Of a stretch of DNA of 45,006 nucleotides, positions 25,735-33,508 are shown in pieces. The DNA comes from an uncultured Clostridium sp. (GTDB lineage: Bacteria > Bacillota > Clostridia > Clostridiales > Clostridiaceae), in assembly GCF_934754915.1 (NCBI RefSeq), contig NZ_CAKVKB010000019.1, positions 1 to 45,006 of the forward strand, in the 5' to 3' direction. Positions within the stretch are counted from its first letter, which is position 1, and each line of letters begins with the position of its first letter. A model generated the notes under the pieces. It saw only the letters and a list, made by a program, of their open reading frames with translations. It was not told the DNA's origin and made no database searches. The translations under genes were made by a program, and so were the position numbers.

Positions 25735-26373
25735 ATGAGGGAAGAAAGAATTTTAAAATCTTCATATGATGTTTATCTTGAAAGTAAAGTTATTGAGAAT
25801 AAAAGTGATATATTGGCTGTTATTCTACCGGGTATAGGATATACATTAGACAGGCCTATTCTTGATTATTCTAAAAAATTGTGTTTAGAACTTGGATATG
25901 ATGTATTGCCAATAGAATATGGATTTCAAGCAGCCAGAAAGGAATTTGATAAGGAAAAATTTCAAATAGTGGTTGACGAAACTATGGAACTTATAAGTAT
26001 GTCATTAAATGAAAAATACAAGAAAATAATTTTCATAGGAAAAAGTATAGGAACTGTAATTCAGAGAATAATTCAGAAGAAAATTATAAGTGAAGGATCT
26101 CATAAATATATCTTTATTAATGTATATTTTACACCTGTTGATAAGACAGTTGAATTAGGAATTGATAAAGAATCATTAGTATTTACAGGAACTAAAGATC
26201 CGCTTATAAAAAAAGGGAGTGTGGAGATAATAGAAAAAATGAAAAATGTAAATCTTGTGAAAATACATAATGCAGATCATTCTTTAAATATTAAAGGTGA
26301 TGTTGTAAATAGCACAAAAATTATTATGGAAGTAATCCAAAGAGAAAAGGAATATTTGAGCAGAAATTTGTAA
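25735..26373 (+). CDS. Alpha/beta hydrolase-like protein
   Basis: A 212-residue predicted serine hydrolase of the alpha/beta fold with unknown substrate. The nucleophile elbow is GKSIGT (S104), the acid is probably D155 in TGTKDPL and the histidine H182 in NADHSL, in the correct order and spacing for a catalytic triad. The early strand AVILPGIGYTLDRP provides the oxyanion region. It has no signal peptide, so it is cytosolic, and lacks a lid domain. The ATG follows AAGGAGGA at ideal distance. Stand-alone gene. A thioesterase or dienelactone-hydrolase-like activity is possible, but nothing in the context decides. Confidence 0.8.
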   Translation: MREERILKSSYDVYLESKVIENKSDILAVILPGIGYTLDRPILDYSKKLCLELGYDVLPIEYGFQAARKEFDKEKFQIVVDETMELISMSLNEKYKKIIFIGKSIGTVIQRIIQKKIISEGSHKYIFINVYFTPVDKTVELGIDKESLVFTGTKDPLIKKGSVEIIEKMKNVNLVKIHNADHSLNIKGDVVNSTKIIMEVIQREKEYLSRNL

Positions 26374-26528
26374 TTGGAATTAAAGGAGTTTCTATTTTAA
26401 AATTACATATACTGTTTTAGTGTAAATGATAATAGAAAACAGAAGGAAATGATATATAAATGGAAGAAATGTTAAATATTTAGTAGGTTTCATATTAAAA
26501 AGTCAATAAAAACGATAAAATTTTCACA

Positions 26529-26556
26529 TTGACAAAAAATAAAACTAATATAAAAT
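26529..26556 (+). promoter_or_regulatory. Promoter of the cysteine hydrolase gene
   Basis: TTGACA (26529-26534) with TAAAAT (26551-26556) at 16-bp spacing. An overlapping TATAAA (26549) would give 14 bp. Confidence 0.6.
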
Positions 26557-26639
26557 AAAAGCAAGGTACTTAATTAATTGTATAGGTTATACATATAATT
26601 AATATAATACAATATTTGTAAAGAAATTGGGGAGGGTAA

Positions 26640-27158
26640 ATGAAAAAAGCACTTTTGGTTATTGATGCTCAAGATGATTTTGTTGGTGAGCAGCGGAGTA
26701 AGAAAAAGTTTAATTATGACAATGATATAGATGAGGTTATTGAAAATATAAATCAATCTATAACTTCTTATTGTAATGATAACAATGAAGTCATTTATAT
26801 AGCACATGTACTTCCAAGTAGTTTTTTAAATAGAAAATTAATTGGATATGCTATTTCAGGAAGTGAAGGGGCTAAAATCAGTGAAAAGATAAAAATTGTA
26901 TCAGAAAATTATTTTGAAAAGCAGACACAAAATGCGTTTAAAAATAATAATCTTGTAAAATTTATTAAAGAAAATTATATAAATGAAGTTGAAATTGTAG
27001 GATGTGATGCATGCGGAGCAGTTTCAGCTACAGCAAAGGGAGCTGTAGAACTTGGCCTTAAAGTTAGCATAATGAAAAAAGCTACTGCAGCTTTAAATGA
27101 AGATAGAATCATTAAGTTAAGCAGTAGATTAAAGGGTTCTAAAATAGTATATATATAA
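26640..27158 (+). CDS. Isochorismatase-family cysteine hydrolase
   Basis: A 172-residue hydrolase of the isochorismatase/nicotinamidase superfamily. The Asp-Lys-Cys triad is visible: D9 in LLVIDAQDDF, K94 in FEKQTQNAF and, in VGCDACGAVSATA, C125 (or C122) as nucleophile. The family cleaves C-N or vinyl-ether bonds of small molecules; the nicotinamidase metal site (DxHxxxH) is not evident, so the substrate is unknown. It is cytosolic. The ATG at 26640 follows GGGGAGGG. A very strong terminator ends the gene. Confidence 0.85.
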   Translation: MKKALLVIDAQDDFVGEQRSKKKFNYDNDIDEVIENINQSITSYCNDNNEVIYIAHVLPSSFLNRKLIGYAISGSEGAKISEKIKIVSENYFEKQTQNAFKNNNLVKFIKENYINEVEIVGCDACGAVSATAKGAVELGLKVSIMKKATAALNEDRIIKLSSRLKGSKIVYI

Positions 27159-27162
27159 ATAA

Positions 27163-27213
27163 AAAAACACTCTGCAATCTTGAAAAAGTTCAAGATTGCA
27201 GAGTGTTTTTTAT
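27163..27213 (+). terminator. Strong intrinsic terminator
   Basis: AAACACTCTGCAATCTTGAA pairs without mismatch with TTCAAGATTGCAGAGTGTTT around a 4-nt loop (AAAG), followed by TTTATT. The stem is about 20 bp. Confidence 0.95.
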
Positions 27214-27298
27214 TATATAGGAAATTATATTTTGGGACAAATTGTGTATAACTTTGGAAGAGGACAGAAACACACAATCTGAGAAGCAGATTTTTTAT
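27212..27298 (+). repeat. DnaA-box/terminator repeat, copy A
   Basis: First of two tandem units of about 85 bp. Order: TATAGGAAATTATATT, GGAC, TTGTGTATAACTTTGGAAG, CAGAAACACACA, then a terminator-like hairpin AATCTGA-gaa-GCAGATT and T6. TGTGTATAA at 27243-27251 is the complement of TTATACACA, a match to the DnaA-box consensus TTATNCACA. Confidence 0.8.
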
Positions 27299-27385
27299 TA
27301 TATAGGAAATTATATTATTGGACAATCTGTGGATAACTTTTGAAGGGGGCAGAAACACACAGTCTGCGAAGCAGATTTTTTTATT
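27296..27385 (+). repeat. DnaA-box/terminator repeat, copy B
   Basis: Second tandem unit, same order of elements. TGTGGATAA at 27328-27336 is the complement of TTATCCACA, a perfect DnaA-box. The hairpin AGTCTGC-GAA-GCAGATT at 27361-27377 is followed by T7, a good intrinsic terminator. A third copy lies near 44466. Confidence 0.85.
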
Positions 27386-27457
27386 TTTAAATCTAAGAAC
27401 ATTTGAGTTGTATGTGAATAGAATAAATTATAAAAATAAACTTATAGGAGTATATAT

Positions 27458-27691
27458 ATGAATCCATATCAATTGATAGTGAAAGTTCAGCAGAAAATAC
27501 AAAGTGATCCTAACTTTGCAAATAAATTCAATACTGTAGTTGCAAATCTAAATAAAATTCCAGGTCTCCAGAATAAGGTATTGCAGATAGCACAAATAAA
27601 TAATGAGGCTCAAAGACAACGTGAACTTGATAAACTTCCTAAAGAAGTTAAAAAATCTGTAGAAGAAATTTTAAGGCTTTTAGAAGATTAA
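27458..27691 (+). CDS. Hypothetical protein, 77 residues
   Basis: Not recognised. A small soluble, highly helical protein rich in Lys, Asn, Gln and Leu (for example LNKIPGLQNKVLQIAQINNEA and KSVEEILRLLED). Leu/Ile/Val spacing suggests two or three amphipathic helices. No Cys, no signal peptide, no membrane segment. A TAGGAG ribosome binding site precedes the ATG. Real gene on the basis of start context, composition and a large terminator immediately downstream. It lies just after the tandem DnaA-box repeats, but I see no functional link. Confidence 0.7.
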   Translation: MNPYQLIVKVQQKIQSDPNFANKFNTVVANLNKIPGLQNKVLQIAQINNEAQRQRELDKLPKEVKKSVEEILRLLED

Positions 27692-27744
27692 TATTAAGTA
27701 AGAGAGGATGTATTTTAAAGATTAACATATTTAATCAATAATAT

Positions 27745-27838
27745 GCTGCAGAGATAAAAATATATTTTTACTATATGAGTATGATTGTATATAGAATTTC
27801 ATATAGTAGAATAATATTTTTAAACTGCAGCTTTTTTG
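27745..27838 (+). terminator. Long intrinsic terminator
   Basis: GCTGCAG (27745-27751) pairs with CTGCAGC (27825-27831). The stem continues inward through TAAAAATAT/ATATTTTTA and ACTATATG/CATATAGT with small loops. T6 follows. Confidence 0.8.
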
Positions 27839-27880
27839 TGTAGTGATATTTATAATATTATTATAGAAATTGAAAAAAAT

Positions 27881-28036
27881 TTAAAAACCCTGCTCTTTTG
27901 CTTTAATTCCGCTCTCATTTATGCCAGGTTCTTCTATACTTGTATTAAAGCTGTTTTTGGCATATTGTCCTTGGAGTTTATTTCCGTTTCTTAAGAAGTT
28001 TTTCTTTGAATAATCTCTTTTATTGTTATTTTGCAT
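27881..28036 (-). CDS. Small hypothetical protein, 51 residues (candidate spore protein)
   Basis: On the minus strand an ATG at 28036 follows AAAGGAGCTGATTAT, an extended ribosome binding site. The protein is very hydrophilic (MQNNNKRDYSKKNFLRNG at the start, EEPGINESGIKAKEQGF at the end), basic in the first half, with no hydrophobic core, so probably small and disordered. Upstream, CATACTA (28085-28079) and GAATT (28108-28104) at 18-bp spacing resemble the forespore SigG consensus (GMATR-N18-CATNMTA). This suggests a small spore-specific protein, but the GPR cleavage motif of alpha/beta SASPs is not seen and no family is recognised. The existence of the gene is well supported; the role is inference. 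Confidence 0.65.
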   Translation of the reverse strand: MQNNNKRDYSKKNFLRNGNKLQGQYAKNSFNTSIEEPGINESGIKAKEQGF

Positions 28037-28078
28037 ATAATCAGCTCCTTTGCTCAATTATCAATTATTACACATATT

Positions 28079-28108
28079 TAGTATGGCATTTTAGAAATAA
28101 ATTAATTC
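28079..28108 (-). promoter_or_regulatory. Possible SigG-type promoter of the 51-residue gene
   Basis: Read on the minus strand: GAATT, 18 bp, CATACTA. The -10 fits CATNMTA exactly; the -35 fits four of five positions of GMATR. No sigma-A pair is as good here. Confidence 0.4.
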
Positions 28109-28252
28109 TATATTTATTTAGAAATAAATTTCTTCATTGATAATTATGTATGTGAAATATATAATATTTTATGAAAATTAAAAAAGAAATGATTATTTAT
28201 ATAGAATTATACGAATTGATTGTAAATTTACATGTAAAGGAATGATTAATAT

Positions 28253-29164
28253 ATGGTGGATATAATACTTTTGGGATGTGGAGGCGGAATGCCAGCACCA
28301 GATAGATTTTTATCAGCTTCACTAATAATGTATAAGGGCAAAAAAATACTTATTGATTGTGGAGAAGGTACACAAGTATCAATGAAAATTTGCAATTCGG
28401 GTTTTAAGACAATAGATGTAATATGTATAAGTCATATTCATGGAGATCATATTGTAGGTTTGCCAGGACTTCTCGGAACTATAGGGAATAGTGGAAGAAC
28501 AAATCCTCTTACAATTATAGGTCCTGAAGGAATTACAAGAGCTGTAAATGGATTAAGAACTATAGTTGAATGGCTGCCATATGAAATAAATATAATTGAA
28601 AATCCTAAAGAAAATATGAGTTTTTTTAATAATGAGATAGAGATGTCATTTTTAAAAGCAGATCATTCATCACCATGTCTTGGATATGGATTTTATATTA
28701 AAAGAAGTGCTGTATTTGATGTTGGACGTGCGTTAAAGAATAATGTACCTAAAAATATTTGGAACACACTCCAAAAGAAAGCTGAAACTGTTGAAGTTGA
28801 TGGAATTGTTTATACACGAGATATGGTTTTGGGAGAAAAACGAGAAGGAATTAAAATCAGTTTTATAACAGATTCAAGGCCTATGAATGAAATTCCTGAT
28901 TTTATAAGAAATAGTGATTTATTTATATGTGAAGGAACTTATGGAAACGATGAAGATATAAATAAAGCTATTAAAAATAAACATATGACATTTAGAGAAG
29001 CTGCAACACTTGCATATAAAGGAAGTGTAAAAAAATTACTTCTAACACATTTTGGAAATTCTATGGAAGATCCTCATATATATGAAAATAATGCTAAAGA
29101 AGTATTCAAAGACACTATATTAGGGTATGATAGATTAAAATTATCATTAGATTTTGAAAAATAA
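28253..29164 (+). CDS. rnz: Ribonuclease Z (tRNase Z)
   Basis: Zinc endonuclease that trims the 3' end of tRNA precursors. The 303-residue protein is a metallo-beta-lactamase fold with the core motif SHIHGDHIVGLPGL (H61, H63, D65, H66), the second-site ligands in KADHSSPCLGYGF and ITDSRP, and the late HFGNS. Early strand VDIILLGCGGGMPAPDRFLSA is typical of RNase Z. The ATG at 28253 follows AAAGGAATG at slightly long spacing; a GTG at 28256 would shorten it by one residue. It appears to stand alone. Confidence 0.92.
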   Translation: MVDIILLGCGGGMPAPDRFLSASLIMYKGKKILIDCGEGTQVSMKICNSGFKTIDVICISHIHGDHIVGLPGLLGTIGNSGRTNPLTIIGPEGITRAVNGLRTIVEWLPYEINIIENPKENMSFFNNEIEMSFLKADHSSPCLGYGFYIKRSAVFDVGRALKNNVPKNIWNTLQKKAETVEVDGIVYTRDMVLGEKREGIKISFITDSRPMNEIPDFIRNSDLFICEGTYGNDEDINKAIKNKHMTFREAATLAYKGSVKKLLLTHFGNSMEDPHIYENNAKEVFKDTILGYDRLKLSLDFEK

Positions 29165-29282
29165 TATAGGAATTTTGAAATAAATGAATTTTAATAATTA
29201 GATTTAAACTAGAGTTTTGTTATTTAATATGTTAGACTGTTGAAAAAATATGATATAATTTAATTTGTATTGAAATATGTTA

Positions 29283-29372
29283 TGAAAAACAACATAATAA
29301 TTAAAAAAATCTTTCAAAGATTTCATTTTTCATTGTCAATTGCAACATATATGTATTATATATGTAAGGTAC
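29283..29372. repeat. Dispersed AT-rich repeat, copy 3
   Basis: Contains AACATAATAATTAAAAAAATC, then GATTTCATTTTTCATTGTC and AATTGCAACATATATG. It matches copy 2 in inverse orientation and copy 1 in the same sense. It lies in the 255-bp gap between RNase Z and the next gene. Confidence 0.5.
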
Positions 29373-29419
29373 GTTTATATATGTAAATAAAAATTATATT
29401 AAAATGGGAGAAGGTTTAA

Positions 29420-29866
29420 ATGGAAATTTTAACAATAGCAGGTATTATTCTTGTGCTTGCTGTAACTTTGATTGTTTATTTAAAAGAAAGAAAACATAAA
29501 CTTATTTATACAGGCAGAAATCAATATGTTTATGTTATAGCAGTAATATTGATTGTATTTATTGCATATTCATACTTTTCATATAATACTCTCAGAATGA
29601 TTGATATTATTGTGGTAATTGCCATAATACCAATGGGGATTATAGGAAATAAATGTGGTATAACAGAGGATGGCATATTGATGAGCAGTCATGTTACAAC
29701 ATGGGATAAAATAAAGTCATATTCAGTAATTGAAGAAAAAAATAAATATATTTTATTTTTTGAAAGCAGTGATGCAAAAAGAAAGATAACTTTTTCAAAA
29801 GAAAAAGGCAAGGAAGTAGATAATTACTTGAAAACTAATAGAAAATTAAGGCATAGAAGAAAATAA
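29420..29866 (+). CDS. Small membrane protein, DUF5673-like
   Basis: A 148-residue membrane protein of unknown role. Three hydrophobic segments are visible (about 3-20, 38-56 and 60-77), followed by a cytosolic domain of about 70 residues (GITEDGILMSSHVTTWDKIKSYSVIEE onwards) with the look of the DUF5673/YcxB-type beta-rich domain seen in other clostridial membrane proteins. The C-terminus is basic (KTNRKLRHRRK). GGGAGAAGG precedes the ATG. It lies 56 bp before the ECF S-component gene and could share its transcript. Confidence 0.75.
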   Translation: MEILTIAGIILVLAVTLIVYLKERKHKLIYTGRNQYVYVIAVILIVFIAYSYFSYNTLRMIDIIVVIAIIPMGIIGNKCGITEDGILMSSHVTTWDKIKSYSVIEEKNKYILFFESSDAKRKITFSKEKGKEVDNYLKTNRKLRHRRK

Positions 29867-29922
29867 TATATTAATCGATAAAATATAATGAATAATTATA
29901 TTTATATACAAAGGAGGAATAC

Positions 29923-30480
29923 ATGAATAGTAGAAAACTATCAATTAAAACAATAGTTGCAATTGGTATAGGCTCTGCTGTGTTTATGATATTGGGAAGG
30001 TTTGCGTCCATTCCGACAGGAATTCCCAATACAGAAATACAGACAGCATATCCTTTTTTGGCACTTATGGCAGTTATTTATGGACCTGTTGCTGGCGTTG
30101 CAATAGGATTTATAGGGCATACACTGAAGGATATTACAGCTTATGGTTCTCCATGGTTTAGCTGGATAATAGCATCTGCAATAGTGGGGTTAGTTATTGG
30201 ATTATCATGGAAGAAGATTAATGTTAAAGATGATGAATTTAACGGAAGCAGAATTATTATATTTAATGTATATCAGATAATTGCTAATGTGATAGCATGG
30301 TTTTTGGCTGCACCAAGTTTAGATGTGATTATTTATGCTGAACCTTCAAATAAGGTTTATCTTCAGGGAATAGCAGCAGGAATATCTAATATGATAACAA
30401 TAGGAATACTTGGAACAATATTATTATCATCATATGCTAAGACGAGAATAAAAAAGGATAGTCTTATACTTGAAGAATGA
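29923..30480 (+). CDS. ECF transporter substrate-binding (S) component, UPF0397 family
   Basis: A 185-residue integral membrane protein with five or six predicted helices, matching the UPF0397 group of energy-coupling-factor S components. Helpful landmarks are the N-terminal GRFASIPTGIPNTEIQTAYPF, then YGPVAGVAIGFIGHTLKD and SPWFSWIIASAIVGLVIGL. S components bind a vitamin or similar solute and dock on the A-A'-T module. The next genes encode exactly that module, so this is a dedicated transporter. The substrate of UPF0397 is not certain (some databases say riboflavin); no riboswitch here identifies it. AAAGGAGG precedes the ATG. A terminator hairpin separates it from the ATPase gene. Confidence 0.88.
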   Translation: MNSRKLSIKTIVAIGIGSAVFMILGRFASIPTGIPNTEIQTAYPFLALMAVIYGPVAGVAIGFIGHTLKDITAYGSPWFSWIIASAIVGLVIGLSWKKINVKDDEFNGSRIIIFNVYQIIANVIAWFLAAPSLDVIIYAEPSNKVYLQGIAAGISNMITIGILGTILLSSYAKTRIKKDSLILEE

Positions 30481-30497
30481 TAAAAAAATATCAAGCT

Positions 30498-30540
30498 AAT
30501 ATACAGGATAGATTTTAGAATCTATCCTGTATATTTTTAT
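30498..30540 (+). terminator. Intrinsic terminator between ECF S and A-A' genes
   Basis: ATACAGGATAGATT pairs with AATCTATCCTGTAT around TTAG, followed by ATTTTTATAAT. A perfect stem of more than 14 bp. It should uncouple or reduce expression of the downstream ATPase genes relative to the S component. Confidence 0.85.
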
Positions 30541-30674
30541 AATAAAAATTCATGAAAAAACATATTCTATTGAAGAAATATATTATATTATGTTATTATT
30601 AAAATAATTGTGTCTAAAAATGACTGCGTTGAGATACATTTTAATTTAATGATGATATGAAAAGGATGCGTAAT

Positions 30675-32378
30675 ATGAAAAGACCTGTAATAGAATTTAA
30701 GGATTTCAGTTTTAAATATAAAGTTCAGGCAAAACCTACATTAAAGAATATAAATCTTACTATATATGAAGGAGAAAAAGTTCTTATTGTAGGTCCGTCA
30801 GGAAGTGGGAAAAGTACTCTTTCAAATGCGGTAAACGGACTTGTGCCATTTAAATATGAAGGAGAAATAACTGGGAGTCTTAAGATAAATAGTAAAGAAA
30901 CAAAAAAATTAAGCATATCAGAAATATCTAACATGGTAGGAACTGTTCTTCAAGATCCTGATGGACAGTTTATAGGACTTACTGTTGGAGAAGATATTGC
31001 TTTTAAATTGGAAAATGACTGTATCAGTTTGAATGAAATGAGAAAAAGGGTTGCAGAAGCTGCAAGAATGGTTGATATTGAAGAGTATCTTGCTGCTTCT
31101 CCGCACAAACTATCAGGAGGTCAGAAACAGAGAGTATCTTTAGGAGGCGTTATAGCAGCACAGGCGGATATCCTTCTATTTGATGAGCCTCTTGCAAGCC
31201 TTGATCCAGCAGCAGGAAATCATGCTATAGAACTTATAGATGAAGTTCAAAAGAATTCAAAAAAGACTGTTCTGATAATTGAACACAGACTTGAAGAAGT
31301 ATTGTATAGACATGTAGATAGAATAATAGTTGTGAATAATGGAGAAATAGTAAGTGATTCAACACCAGCAAAGCTTTTATGCTCAAATATACTGAAAGAA
31401 AATGGAATAAGGGAGCCTTTGTATATTACGGCATTGAAATATGCAGGCTGTGAAGTAGATGAGAAATTAAATCCGGAAAGTGTTGAAAAACTTAATTATG
31501 AAAAGTGTTCTGAAAAAATCCATAGCTGGTTTAACAATGCTGCTCATAATAAAAAAGACAATCTTAATAATCCTATTCTTGAAGTGAAAAACATAACATT
31601 TAAATATAGTAATAACAGAGAAGTATTAAAGAAGGTATCATTTACTATAAATAAGGGAGAAATGGTCAGTATAGTAGGAAGAAATGGTGCTGGGAAATCA
31701 ACTGTTTCAAAGCTTATATGTGGATTTTATAAACCATCAAGTGGTGAAATACTATTTAATGGAAGAAATATTGAAAATGATACAATAAAAGAACGTGCAG
31801 AAAAAATTGGAGTTGTAATGCAGAATCCAAATCAGATGATAAGCAAGACCATGATTTTTGATGAAGTTGCTTTCGGTTTGAAAATAAGAAATTATGATGA
31901 TGAAGAAATAAAAAATAGGGTATATAAAGCATTAAAGATATGCGGATTATATAAGATGAGAAACTGGCCTGTTTCTGCATTGAGTTTTGGACAGAAAAAG
32001 AGGGTTACAATTGCTTCTATTCTTGCAATAAATCCAGAGATTATAATACTGGATGAACCTACAGCTGGTCAGGATTTTAAACATTATACAGAAATAATGG
32101 AATTCTTAAAAGAATTAAACAAAAAGGGAATAACAATAATAATGATTACACATGATATGCATCTTATGCTTGAATATACAGACAGGGCAATAGTATTGTC
32201 AGATGGAGAAAAGATTAAGGATGCAGAAGCAGCTGAAATTCTTACAGATGCTCAAATTATACAGAAAGCGAATTTAAGAGAAACTTCATTATATACTTTA
32301 GCTTTAAGATGTGGAATTGAAAATCCTAAGAGATTTGTAGAAAAATTTATAGAACAGGACAGGAGGTGTAGGAGATAA
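30675..32378 (+). CDS. ECF transporter fused ATPase (EcfA-EcfA')
   Basis: A 567-residue protein with two ABC ATPase domains in one chain, the energising part of an ECF transporter. Domain 1 has Walker A GPSGSGKS, signature LSGGQKQRVS and Walker B ILLFDEP. Domain 2 (from about residue 300) has GRNGAGKS, the variant signature LSFGQKKRVT and IIILDEP. Three in-frame ATGs occur (30657, 30666, 30675); AAAAGG at 30660-30665 suits the third. The stop overlaps the ATG of the EcfT gene by one base (TAATG), so the two are translationally coupled. Fused A-A' proteins are known for dedicated ECF systems; together with the UPF0397 S component this makes a complete transporter. Confidence 0.93.
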   Translation: MKRPVIEFKDFSFKYKVQAKPTLKNINLTIYEGEKVLIVGPSGSGKSTLSNAVNGLVPFKYEGEITGSLKINSKETKKLSISEISNMVGTVLQDPDGQFIGLTVGEDIAFKLENDCISLNEMRKRVAEAARMVDIEEYLAASPHKLSGGQKQRVSLGGVIAAQADILLFDEPLASLDPAAGNHAIELIDEVQKNSKKTVLIIEHRLEEVLYRHVDRIIVVNNGEIVSDSTPAKLLCSNILKENGIREPLYITALKYAGCEVDEKLNPESVEKLNYEKCSEKIHSWFNNAAHNKKDNLNNPILEVKNITFKYSNNREVLKKVSFTINKGEMVSIVGRNGAGKSTVSKLICGFYKPSSGEILFNGRNIENDTIKERAEKIGVVMQNPNQMISKTMIFDEVAFGLKIRNYDDEEIKNRVYKALKICGLYKMRNWPVSALSFGQKKRVTIASILAINPEIIILDEPTAGQDFKHYTEIMEFLKELNKKGITIIMITHDMHLMLEYTDRAIVLSDGEKIKDAEAAEILTDAQIIQKANLRETSLYTLALRCGIENPKRFVEKFIEQDRRCRR

Positions 32379-33208
32379 TGAATGAAGCAATGCTTGAATA
32401 TACTGAAATAGATTCTTTTGTTCATAATCTTACAGGAGTATCAAAATTGATATGTTTGCTTTTATGGTCTCTTATATCAATGCTTACATACAATACATAT
32501 ATTTTAGTTTTTATGGTTTTATTCAGTTTTGTCATTTTCAAAATATCAAAGATAAAATTTAAACAGATTTCATTTGTATTTTATTTTATACTTATATTTC
32601 TTCTTATAAATAATATAGCTATATTTGTATTTTCACCTTATGAAGGAGTATATATATATGGAAGCAGGACTGATCTGTTTCATATAGGAGGTCCTTATAC
32701 TGTAACACTTGAGCAGCTGTTTTATCAGTTTAATGTTACACTGAAATATTTTTCAATAATACCTATAGCACTTATATTTATGGTTGCAACAAATCCTAGT
32801 GAATTTGCTGCATCATTAAATAAGATAGGAGTAAATTACAAAATAGCTTATTCGGTAGCAATTGCATTAAGATATATCCCTGATATACAGCATGAATATG
32901 TTGATATTTCTTTTGCTCAGCAGGCAAGGGGAATAGATATGTCTAAAAAGGCTAAACTTATGGACAGAATAAAAAATTCTGCAGCAATTTTAATGCCACT
33001 TATTCTTTCAAGCCTTGAAAGAATAGAAACAATAAGCAGTGCAATGGAATTAAGGGCTTTTGGAAATAAGAAAAAGAGAACATGGTACTCTGAAAGGCAA
33101 TTTAAAAGAAATGATTATCTTTCTGTGGGAATACTAACTTTATTATTGATAATATCATTATTTATTTCTGTAAAAAATGGAAGTAGATTTTATAATCCGT
33201 TTATATAA
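32378..33208 (+). CDS. ECF transporter transmembrane (T) component
   Basis: A 276-residue EcfT/CbiQ-type membrane protein that couples ATP hydrolysis to toppling of the S component. It has about five membrane helices. Two cytoplasmic coupling motifs are visible: AQQARGIDM (the Ala-Arg-Gly box) and AMELRAFG (the second Ala-Arg box), which insert into grooves of the ATPases. The start codon overlaps the stop of the fused ATPase gene, and AGGAGGTGTAGGAG lies before it. Last gene of the ECF locus. Confidence 0.93.
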   Translation: MNEAMLEYTEIDSFVHNLTGVSKLICLLLWSLISMLTYNTYILVFMVLFSFVIFKISKIKFKQISFVFYFILIFLLINNIAIFVFSPYEGVYIYGSRTDLFHIGGPYTVTLEQLFYQFNVTLKYFSIIPIALIFMVATNPSEFAASLNKIGVNYKIAYSVAIALRYIPDIQHEYVDISFAQQARGIDMSKKAKLMDRIKNSAAILMPLILSSLERIETISSAMELRAFGNKKKRTWYSERQFKRNDYLSVGILTLLLIISLFISVKNGSRFYNPFI

Positions 33209-33212
33209 AAGT

Positions 33213-33315
33213 GTTTATTTAACCTATATATTCCAATTAACAATATACATTTACGGTTAATAATAAAATTTTTGTGGGATTTTTTGACTATTATGTAATG
33301 TTATCATAAAAAATA
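33213..33315. repeat. Dispersed AT-rich repeat, copy 4 (degenerate)
   Basis: CAATTAACAATATACATTTACGG followed by AAATTTTTGTGGGATTTTTTGACTATTATGTAATG (pattern resembling copy 2). This is the weakest member of the family. The 300-bp gap to the next gene otherwise holds only the terminator. Confidence 0.35.
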
Positions 33316-33333
33316 TATATTTAAAATAATTAG

Positions 33334-33368
33334 AAAATTGCTTTTGGTATATCAAAAGCAATTTTTTG
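33334..33368 (+). terminator. Intrinsic terminator after the ECF operon
   Basis: TTGCTTTTG (33338-33346) pairs with CAAAAGCAA (33353-33361), followed by T6; outer A-T pairs extend it. Confidence 0.85.
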
Positions 33369-33508
33369 TGAGAAATTATAAAAAATACAAGTTGTATGGA
33401 AAAAATTAGAATGATACATTATAATAATAGACAGAATTTATGAAATCGATTTGAAGAATCTATAAATTTAACGGATTACATGAAAATTTATTATTAGGAG
33501 GATAGAAT

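Noticed and set aside
27212..27385. CRISPR array
   Set aside because: Only two units of about 85 bp, without short repeats alternating with unique spacers, and each unit ends in a terminator hairpin.
27212..27385. Replication origin
   Set aside because: DnaA-box-like 9-mers are present, but only one per repeat, with no cluster, no AT-rich unwinding element and no dnaA or dnaN gene. The same unit recurs 17 kb away.
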